NCBI GenBank assembly: GCA_003231675.1
Contig: QIJB01000064.1
Span: 1 to 5,334, forward strand
DNA length: 5,334 nt
Origin: Candidatus Campbelliibacteriota bacterium
Lineage (GTDB): Bacteria > Patescibacteriota > Minisyncoccia > UBA9983
Reading direction: 5' to 3'
Shown: positions 1 to 3,624 of the stretch, in pieces
Layout: each line of letters begins with the position of its first letter
Numbering within the stretch: the first letter of the stretch is position 1
Made by a program: the position numbers and the translations under genes
Notes under the pieces: model-generated
What the model was told of the DNA's origin: nothing
The model's input: only the letters and a program-made list of their open reading frames with translations
The model's database searches: none

Positions 1-26
1 TCCGTTTTTTCCTTTTTTCTGTTCAT
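1..26 (-). CDS. Possible 5' end of a leftward gene (partial)
   Basis: Downstream of the leftward TATAAT box, a minus-strand ATG at 26-24 opens a reading frame that stays open to the window edge and begins MNRKKEKT. No Shine-Dalgarno precedes this ATG, and only eight codons are visible, so no function can be given. The AAAAAAGG stretch inside these codons could instead be a ribosome binding site for a start just outside the window. Treat this as a marker that a gene probably begins here, not as a defined start. Confidence 0.2.
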
Positions 27-62
27 AGAAATAAAATTTTGCCGTTCGTTCCACACACCTAT

Positions 63-91
63 ATTATACAGGATTAAACCCTTAACCTCAA
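63..91 (-). promoter_or_regulatory. Putative leftward promoter
   Basis: On the minus strand a perfect TATAAT (plus positions 63-68) lies 17 nt downstream of TTGAGG (plus 86-91), which matches four of six bases of the TTGACA consensus. Transcription would start near plus position 56 and leave the window on the left. The 17-nt spacing is optimal for a housekeeping sigma factor. This makes the first 195 bases a divergent promoter region. The downstream gene is not visible, so the call rests on promoter pattern alone. Confidence 0.5.
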
Positions 92-174
92 CGTAAAAAC
101 AAAGTCATTGTTTGGGTGTGGTATTCAATTAAAAAAGCGGTGAATTTGCGCGCAAGGCTGTTTTTTTGATAATT

Positions 175-183
175 TGCTATAAT
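175..183 (+). promoter_or_regulatory. Extended -10 promoter of the glycosyltransferase
   Basis: The sequence TGC-TATAAT (175-183) is a perfect extended -10 box with no convincing -35 hexamer at the usual distance. The predicted transcription start is near 190, only about six bases before the ATG at 196, so the mRNA would be nearly leaderless. No Shine-Dalgarno is present. This placement decides the gene start: an in-frame ATG at 166 lies upstream of the -10 box and would not be transcribed from this promoter. Confidence 0.65.
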
Positions 184-656
184 ACTAACAACACAATGAA
201 AATTTTAATGCTCAGTTTGGATAAAAATATTTTTCAAGAAGGATCCGAAGTCAGGTCCTGGATGGTTGAATACGGCAAACTGACCGATGAATTGAGAATT
301 GTCGTCTACACGAAGCCGGGTTTTAAGCCCGAGCGGATTTCTGGCAACACATGGGCTTATCCCACGAACAGCCGTTTTAATTTTTTGTATTTCGGACGGG
401 CTTATAAAATCGCCAAAAAACTCTTGGAAGGCGAAAAGTTTTTGGTAACTTCTCAAGACGCCATGACAAATCTTTTGGCACTGGCTTTAAAAGTCAAATT
501 TAAAGCTAAATTTCAAGCGCAAATTCATACCGATTTTTCAAGCCCTTGGTTCAGGAAGGAATCTTTGAAAAATTTTTTGCGTTTTTTGGTTTACCGTTTT
601 TCAATAAAATATGCCGATTGTATCAGAGTCGTTTCTCAGAGAATCAAAAATTCCCT

Positions 657-703
657 TGGCAACCCGGCATGTCAACGTGGCAGGTTGACATGCCGGGTTG
701 CCA
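657..703 (+). repeat. 47-bp palindromic element inserted in frame in the glycosyltransferase
   Basis: Two perfectly complementary 20-base arms (657-676 and 684-703) flank a 7-nt loop (GTGGCAG, 677-683). The arms begin TGGCAACCCGG and are far more GC-rich than the surrounding gene. The element is read as residues 155-169 (GNPACQRGRLTCRVA), between the conserved VVSQRIKNS and LPIFVDVEK segments, and both flanks stay in one frame. It is stop-free in two of the three forward frames and lies at a domain-linker position where GT4 proteins vary in length. The arrangement is like Rickettsia palindromic elements, which insert inside protein genes without breaking them. Whether copies exist elsewhere in this genome cannot be seen here. 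Confidence 0.8.
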
Positions 704-921
704 TACTCCCGATTTTCGTTGATGTTGAAAAAGTAAAAAAAGCGCCCGTTAAAATAAACTTGCGCGAAAAATATCCGCAATTTGATTTTATAATTTTGAT
801 GGCGAGCCGATTCACAAAAGAGAAAAACATCGGTATGGCGATTAAGGCGATGAAGGGCGTCGTCAAACAATATTCCAAAGCGGGGCTGGTTATCGTCGGT
901 TCGGGTCCGAAAGAAAAAAAA

Positions 922-937
922 CTGAAAGCTGAAAGCT
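922..937 (+). repeat. Short heptamer tandem repeat (CTGAAAG x2 plus CT) at the frame break
   Basis: CTGAAAG occurs twice in direct tandem (922-928, 929-935), followed by CT. The glycosyltransferase frame is lost immediately after it. Restoring the frame needs a net gain of one base (modulo 3), which loss of one 7-base unit would explain. An exact third copy would read into TGA, so the lost unit would have to be degenerate (for example CTTAAAG). Compared with usual GT4 proteins, the segment between GSGP and FEGW is about eight residues short, again consistent with contraction of a repeat here. Confidence 0.55.
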
Positions 938-1295
938 AGTCTTTGAAGGCTGGACGGATGATTTGGCGTCGTATTACAAAACCGCCGACCTCTTTTTGCT
1001 CACTTCAAATTACGAGGGTTACGGGCGGACAATCATTGAGGCGATGGCGGCCGGCTGCCCCGTGGTGATGACGGATGTCGGTATAGCGGGCGAGATAATC
1101 AAAGACGGATACGATGGATCGGTTGTTCCGGTCGGGGACGCGAAAAAACTTGAGGAATCTCTTTTAAAATTGATTGGCGATAGGGTTTTGCGGACGAATC
1201 TCGCCCTGAGCGCCGAGAACACCCTCCGTAATCTCCCCGGCAAAAACGAATATCTGGAAGAAATCAAAAAAACTTGGGAAAATTGCGGGTTTTAG
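933..1295 (+). pseudogene. GT4-family glycosyltransferase, C-terminal part (out-of-frame continuation)
   Basis: This frame opens after TGA at 930-932 and carries the remaining donor-binding half of the same enzyme, from VFEGWTDDLASYYKTAD (from 939) to the TAG at 1293-1295. The hallmark EX7E motif of GT4 enzymes is intact (E codons at 1014 and 1038, NYEGYGRTIIEAMAAG), followed by CPVVMTDVGIAGEII and the final helices. A TTG at 963 falls inside this continuous homology (DDLASYY), so it is a leucine codon, not a start. There is no ribosome binding site for independent translation. Together with 196-939 it would make an enzyme of roughly 365-375 residues, normal for the family. The good state of the motifs suggests that the break is very recent or technical. 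Confidence 0.8.
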
Positions 1296-1325
1296 AAGCA
1301 TCCGCTCAAATGCAACTATTTTTAC

Positions 1326-1354
1326 TTGACAAGGGACCTTTTATATTCCATACT
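1326..1354 (+). promoter_or_regulatory. Promoter of the first cysteine hydrolase
   Basis: A perfect TTGACA (1326-1331) is followed after 17 nt by CATACT (1349-1354, four of six matches). TACTAT at 1351-1356 is an alternative -10 with 19-nt spacing. The start site would be near 1361-1363, giving a leader of about 50 nt that is almost pure A/T and ends in a strong Shine-Dalgarno. The TTTTACTTGACAA context is repeated at the promoter at 1951. Confidence 0.6.
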
Positions 1355-1411
1355 ATTGGGAGTTTAGATAGGGTTTCTTTAAAAATTAAAAAATAAAAAA
1401 AGGAGGTTGCC

Positions 1412-1909
1412 ATGAAAAACGGCAGACAGCATAAAATAGGGCTGTTGCTGATTGACATGCAACAGCCTTTTTTGGACGAGATAACGAGAAGAGAAAAGAA
1501 AAAACTTTTCTCTTCTCAAAAAAGATTAATACAGGAATGCGATATCCCGGTCGTAGTTTTAGAGTATCTTGGTAAGGGAATGACTGTCCGTAAATTACGG
1601 AAAGCCATCCGCAAGACCGTGATATTTAAAACCATCATCAAAGGGGATGACGATGGTTTCTGGAAAACAGAATTAGAGGAAGAATTACGCAAACTTGGCA
1701 TTGATACGCTTATTTTGGCTGGTATCAATGCCGACGCTTGCGTAATGGCAACGGCATCATCTGCCCTGAAAGCAGGTTTTCGCATTATAACTTGCGAAAA
1801 ACTGATTTCAGGTGAGTTGTATGAACCAACCGACAAAATTATTGATTGGTTTATGCAGAAAGGGGGTTTCCATAAAGAGATGGAAACTCTTCTCGAGCTT
1901 ATAAAATGA
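1412..1909 (+). CDS. Small cysteine hydrolase, isochorismatase/nicotinamidase superfamily (paralog 1)
   Basis: The 165-residue protein has the alpha/beta fold and catalytic triad of isochorismatase-like hydrolases: D15 in LLLIDMQ, K77 in the IIKGDDDGF segment, and nucleophile C110 in AGINADACVMATA, where the G-I-N-A-D-A-C stretch matches the usual cis-peptide/oxyanion region. Members cleave amides or vinyl ethers (nicotinamide, isochorismate, N-carbamoyl compounds). The substrate cannot be told here because the lid between the first strand and the lysine is unusually short. It is smaller than the typical 180-210 residues. The C-terminus (WFMQKGGFHKE) resembles that of the second hydrolase. 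The start is fixed by AGGAGG at 1401-1406, five bases before the ATG. The protein is soluble, with no signal peptide. The gene appears to be its own transcription unit, with a promoter at 1326 and a terminator at 1912. Confidence 0.85.
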   Translation: MKNGRQHKIGLLLIDMQQPFLDEITRREKKKLFSSQKRLIQECDIPVVVLEYLGKGMTVRKLRKAIRKTVIFKTIIKGDDDGFWKTELEEELRKLGIDTLILAGINADACVMATASSALKAGFRIITCEKLISGELYEPTDKIIDWFMQKGGFHKEMETLLELIK

Positions 1910-1911
1910 GG

Positions 1912-1948
1912 AAAAGGGAGGCGTCAATTGGCGACCCCCTTTTATTTT
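1912..1948 (+). terminator. Intrinsic terminator of the first cysteine hydrolase
   Basis: Starting two bases after the stop codon, 1912-1925 pairs with 1930-1943 around an AATT loop. The stem has AAAA/TTTT and GGG/CCC at the base, two internal mismatches, and a C-G, G-C, T-G, C-G top. The 3' side runs into TTTTATTTT. The stem is imperfect but the position and U-rich tail fit. It ends directly before the TTGACA box at 1951. Confidence 0.6.
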
Positions 1949-1950
1949 AC

Positions 1951-1979
1951 TTGACAAATAGATAGCACTATGATATGCT
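1951..1979 (+). promoter_or_regulatory. Strong promoter of the intergenic RNA
   Basis: A perfect TTGACA (1951-1956), a 17-nt spacer and TATGCT (1974-1979) with an extended -10 TGA (1971-1973) make this the best-matching promoter in the window. The start site is expected near 1986. It fires into a region with no convincing protein gene that ends in a terminator at 2175, so it most probably serves a structured RNA or a leader. Confidence 0.75.
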
Positions 1980-2117
1980 CTAATCAATCGTCATTGGAAG
2001 TGGAAACTTCCAATGAGAGAAAGGGGGGACAAAACAAAGTAAATAAACCCCCCTTCAGGTCCAGCAAGCCGACCGGGCCGCAATATATCCGCCACAAAAC
2101 AAAAAAAAGCGGAGAAA

Positions 2118-2162
2118 ATGGCCAAAATCGGATCGGCGAACACCCCCCCATATTCTAGATAA
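2118..2162 (+). CDS. Possible 14-codon leader peptide overlapping the terminator
   Basis: An ATG at 2118, preceded by GGAG at 2111-2114 (only three bases away, a tight spacing), opens a 14-residue frame, MAKIGSANTPPYSR, that stops with TAA at 2160-2162 inside the terminator loop. A ribosome on this frame would cover the 5' arm of the terminator, the geometry expected for translation-dependent attenuation. The peptide has a proline pair but no run of one amino acid. The frame may be chance. It also overlaps helix 3 of the proposed RNA, so both cannot be fully used at once. Confidence 0.18.
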   Translation: MAKIGSANTPPYSR

Positions 2163-2175
2163 ATGGGGGGTTTTT
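2143..2175 (+). terminator. Intrinsic terminator of the intergenic RNA
   Basis: CCCCCCAT (2144-2151) pairs perfectly with ATGGGGGG (2163-2170) around an 11-nt loop and is followed by five T residues (2171-2175). The stem is GC-rich and the U-run follows directly, so this is a convincing rho-independent terminator. It lies upstream of, not after, a protein gene. Confidence 0.8.
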
Positions 2176-2176
2176 A

Positions 2177-2204
2177 TTGCAAAAATCCTTTTATGTGTTA
2201 CAGT
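2177..2204 (+). promoter_or_regulatory. Possible own promoter of the second cysteine hydrolase
   Basis: TTGCAA (2177-2182) is followed after 16 nt by TACAGT (2199-2204) with an extended -10 TGT (2196-2198). Transcription would start near 2211 and give an A-rich leader of about 58 nt. That leader resembles the first hydrolase's (TTCTTT followed by A-rich sequence and a strong Shine-Dalgarno). If real, the upstream RNA is a separate unit; if not, the second gene depends on read-through of the terminator at 2143-2175. Confidence 0.4.
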
Positions 2205-2268
2205 ATTGCGAGAAAGGACGTTGTTCTTTTAAATAAAAAAGCAAAAATATAAAAACAAGGAGGATTAA

Positions 2269-2820
2269 ATGGAAAAAATCGTGGTTTTGGTAGTTGATAT
2301 GCAGGCGCGTTTTTTGCGGGAGATATCAAAGAAGGATATAAGGAAAATCCTCAAGGCGAACATACAAGTCATTGAGGATTTGTGTATAAAAAAAGAATTT
2401 CCGCTCGTGACTCTTGAGTTCGCGGGCTGTGGTGACACGGCCCGGACACTTGAGAGAATAATTCAAGAAGTCCCGAAGCACCGGCGTAAATTATTTCTCA
2501 AAACCAAATGGGACGGTTTTGAGAATGAAGATTTTGCGGAATATATTGATCAAATTGGCGCTAAAACCCTTATCATTATGGGGCTCTACGCCGATCGTTG
2601 CGTTAAGGCGACAGCCGAATCGGCCGTTAGATTGGAATACAAAATAATCACAGCCGGTTCTCTTATTATCGGAACAATTTTCGACAATGGCAAAAGCGCC
2701 AAATGGTATAAAAAAAACGGGGATTTTTACAAAGACGAGAAGTCCCTGTTGAAAGCCCTTAAAAAGGGCAAGTTGATAAGTGAGATGAAAAAATGGTTTA
2801 GGAGGAGGAGGCTTTTCTGA
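2269..2820 (+). CDS. Small cysteine hydrolase, isochorismatase/nicotinamidase superfamily (paralog 2)
   Basis: The 183-residue protein shares the plan of the upstream hydrolase and probably arose by an old duplication, since the two have diverged strongly. The triad is D10 (VLVVDMQARF), K78 (FLKTKWDGF) and nucleophile C111 (MGLYADRCVKATAESA). As in its paralog, the lid region is short and contains an LE-x2-G-x-G-x-T stretch (TLEFAGCGDT here, VLEYLGKGMT there). The C-terminus has W-Y-K-K-N-G-D-F-Y-K, then a basic tail (KKWFRRRRLF) that the first copy lacks and that could touch nucleic acid or membrane. The substrate is not inferable. AAGGAGG (2257-2263) sits five bases before the ATG and fixes the start. 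The gene ends before a strong terminator at 2846. Its expression could come from a promoter at 2177 or from read-through of the structured leader. Confidence 0.85.
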   Translation: MEKIVVLVVDMQARFLREISKKDIRKILKANIQVIEDLCIKKEFPLVTLEFAGCGDTARTLERIIQEVPKHRRKLFLKTKWDGFENEDFAEYIDQIGAKTLIIMGLYADRCVKATAESAVRLEYKIITAGSLIIGTIFDNGKSAKWYKKNGDFYKDEKSLLKALKKGKLISEMKKWFRRRRLF

Positions 2821-2845
2821 GTAAAAATATTACACAGACGCTTAA

Positions 2846-2877
2846 GGGGCATGCCGTCGGCATGCCCCGTTTTTTTT
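2846..2877 (+). terminator. Strong intrinsic terminator after the second hydrolase
   Basis: GGGGCATGCC (2846-2855) pairs perfectly with GGCATGCCCC (2859-2868) over a three-base loop and is followed by G and eight T residues (2870-2877). It starts 25 bases after the stop codon. The convergent methyltransferase ends at 2906. On the minus strand the same hairpin is not followed by a proper U-run, so it mainly serves the rightward gene. Confidence 0.9.
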
Positions 2878-2905
2878 GCTTGCCGCGCCCACCCATTTCC
2901 GATTT

Positions 2906-3601
2906 TCAGTTTTTTCCCGCGACGGCGAGAAAGTTTCCCTGCCCGCTTTTTCTTCGGACGGTCAAAAATTTTTTTACCGAAAAACCACTTTCTTTCAGCA
3001 GTTTTTCAAACTCACTTTTTTTAAAGGCGTGGAGAAAGCGAACCTTTTCTTCTCCGTTCCACCCAAGATACACATCTCCGAAATCAAGCGGAGAAAGTCC
3101 GATAATTTTCAAAAGCGCATATTTTATCAAAAGGGGCGCGTATTTTTTTTGCCTCATATTCCAAACCGAAATAATGAGAACCCCGTTTTTTTTCAGGACC
3201 CGCCTCGCCTCGCTCAAAAATTTTCTCCTCAATTCCTTGGACGGGATATGATGAAGGACGGCGATGGAAATTATTTTATCAAAAGACTCGTCCGCGAACG
3301 GGAGGCTCAGGGCGTCTCCCCTTATGAATTTCGCTTCCACTCCGTATTTTTTTCTCGCCAGTTCCAAAAGCTTTTCCGAGGAATCAATGCCGGTGTATTC
3401 AATCCTCTTCTCTTTCAAAAACTCGTAAAGCCTTCCGTTTCCGCATCCCAAATCAAGAATCTTGTCGCCCTCCTTCACCTCCTCTTTTATAAAATCAAGC
3501 TCTTTCCAAAAAGAGGATCTGGTGCGCGAAAACTGCTCGGCTATTTTATCGTATCCAGCGACTGAGTCTCCCATTATTTTTCTTGCCAACTCTTCTTTCA
3601 T
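2906..3601 (-). CDS. Trm9/ALKBH8-like SAM-dependent methyltransferase (putative tRNA wobble-uridine methyltransferase)
   Basis: The 231-residue protein is a class I (Rossmann) SAM-dependent methyltransferase. Motif I is LDLGCGNGR (49-57), the ribose-binding acid is D73 (GIDSS), and GDALSLPF (95-102) and ISIAVLHHI (111-119) follow. Beyond these general motifs, several segments match my memory of yeast Trm9 and human ALKBH8: YDKIAEQFSRTR at 17-28 (Trm9 YNEIAPHFSQTR), the ISIAV-x-HH core followed by RR, VW at 146-147, GDVYLGW at 175-181, RFLHAF at 188-193 (Trm9 RYYHLY), and GNFLAVAGK at the end (Trm9 NWWVVAQK). Trm9 methylates the carboxymethyl group of cm5U34 to give mcm5U34. The divergent neighbour is Elp3, which makes cm5U34, so the context supports that role. 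No Trm112-like partner is encoded here. It could instead be a generic Methyltransf_11 enzyme. The ATG at 3601 lacks a Shine-Dalgarno and lies about 10 nt from the predicted transcript start. Confidence 0.75.
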   Translation of the reverse strand: MKEELARKIMGDSVAGYDKIAEQFSRTRSSFWKELDFIKEEVKEGDKILDLGCGNGRLYEFLKEKRIEYTGIDSSEKLLELARKKYGVEAKFIRGDALSLPFADESFDKIISIAVLHHIPSKELRRKFLSEARRVLKKNGVLIISVWNMRQKKYAPLLIKYALLKIIGLSPLDFGDVYLGWNGEEKVRFLHAFKKSEFEKLLKESGFSVKKFLTVRRKSGQGNFLAVAGKN

Positions 3602-3607
3602 TGTTTA

Positions 3608-3616
3608 TGGTATAAC
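3608..3616 (+). promoter_or_regulatory. Extended -10 promoter giving a leaderless elp3 mRNA
   Basis: TGG-TATAAC (3608-3616) is an extended -10 box. The expected start, seven bases after the hexamer, is 3623-3624, at the A of the elp3 ATG. No Shine-Dalgarno precedes that ATG. TGGT (3608-3611) and ACCA (3615-3618) also form a small inverted repeat centred between the two divergent genes, which could be a regulator site or chance. Confidence 0.55.
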
Positions 3617-3618
3617 CA

Positions 3619-3624
3619 ATTATA
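3619..3624 (-). promoter_or_regulatory. -10 box of the methyltransferase gene
   Basis: A perfect minus-strand TATAAT (plus 3619-3624) lies 17 nt upstream of the methyltransferase ATG, predicting a start near plus 3612 and a leader of about 10 nt without a Shine-Dalgarno. No good -35 hexamer is present at 16-18 nt spacing. The box overlaps the first base of the elp3 start codon on the other strand. Confidence 0.5.

Larger units (their letters stand above)
196..939 (+). pseudogene. GT4-family glycosyltransferase, N-terminal part (frame broken at its end)
   Basis: This is the first part of a GT-B fold, family 4 (group 1) glycosyltransferase, which would transfer a sugar from a nucleotide-sugar donor to a glycan or lipid acceptor at the inner face of the cell envelope. 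The 247 residues from M1 (196) contain the acceptor-side Rossmann domain (about 1-165) and the start of the donor domain. That part has the typical ASRFTKEKN stretch (R205, K210, expected to bind the donor phosphates) and the LVIVGSGP strand-loop at 231-238. The frame then hits TAG at 937-939, just before the UDP-sugar binding half, which continues in another frame at 933-1295. The segment from G155 to A169 is encoded by a perfect hairpin (657-703) and looks foreign to the family. The specific sugar and acceptor cannot be read from the sequence. The break is either a true inactivating mutation or a sequencing or assembly error in the short repeat at 922-937. Confidence 0.8.
1986..2175 (+). ncRNA. 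Candidate structured RNA or attenuator leader
   Basis: From the predicted start to the terminator the roughly 190-nt transcript can fold into separate helices. Helix 1 is a perfect 11-bp hairpin (1991-2001 with 2006-2016) capped by a GGAA tetraloop of the GNRA class. Helix 2 is AAGGGGGG (2021-2028) with CCCCCCTT (2048-2055) around a 19-nt A-rich loop. Helix 3 is a nested set: GCCGA (2068-2072) with TCGGC (2133-2137), then GGCC (2076-2079) with GGCC (2120-2123), then TCCGC (2088-2092) with GCGGA (2109-2113). The terminator hairpin closes it. I do not recognise a known RNA family: it is not tRNA, tmRNA, RNase P or 6S-like. It sits between two paralogous hydrolases and ends 93 nt before the second, so it could be an independent small RNA or a regulatory leader of that gene. 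The helices were found by eye, with no covariation evidence. Confidence 0.55.

Noticed and set aside
51..121. CCACAC (51-56) and GTGTGG (116-121) inverted repeat in the left intergenic region
   Set aside because: Only six base pairs, 59 nt apart, with no further structure. Expected by chance.
166..195. Upstream ATG start for the glycosyltransferase
   Set aside because: It precedes the TGCTATAAT -10 box and adds MIICYNTNNT, which is unlike a glycosyltransferase N-terminus. The ATG at 196 begins the typical MKILMLS strand.
914..921. Run of eight A residues as a programmed -1 frameshift site in the glycosyltransferase
   Set aside because: A -1 slip here reads into TGA at 930-932 and a +1 slip into TGA at 923-925, so slippage at this run cannot join the two halves.
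1296..1325. Terminator after the glycosyltransferase
   Set aside because: The only hairpin is GCAT/ATGC of four base pairs, followed by a short T-rich stretch, too weak to support a terminator.
2056..2079. Resemblance of CAGGTCC...AGCAAGCC to the conserved tip of bacterial SRP RNA
   Set aside because: The GGAA tetraloop is not in this segment and the asymmetric internal loop cannot be formed, so the similarity is only a few shared bases.
1970..2158. 62-codon plus-strand open frame across the intergenic RNA
   Set aside because: Its only ATG lies inside the promoter spacer, upstream of the predicted transcript start. There is no ribosome binding site, the composition is low in hydrophobic residues, and the frame runs through the hairpins and into the terminator loop.
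2862..3565. Plus-strand open frames opposite the methyltransferase
   Set aside because: These are phenylalanine- and serine-rich shadows of a lysine-rich gene on the other strand, with no motifs or ribosome binding sites.
3462..3623. 54-residue N-terminal extension of Elp3
   Set aside because: It is antisense to the 5' part of the methyltransferase, has no similarity to Elp3, and lies upstream of the predicted elp3 promoter.
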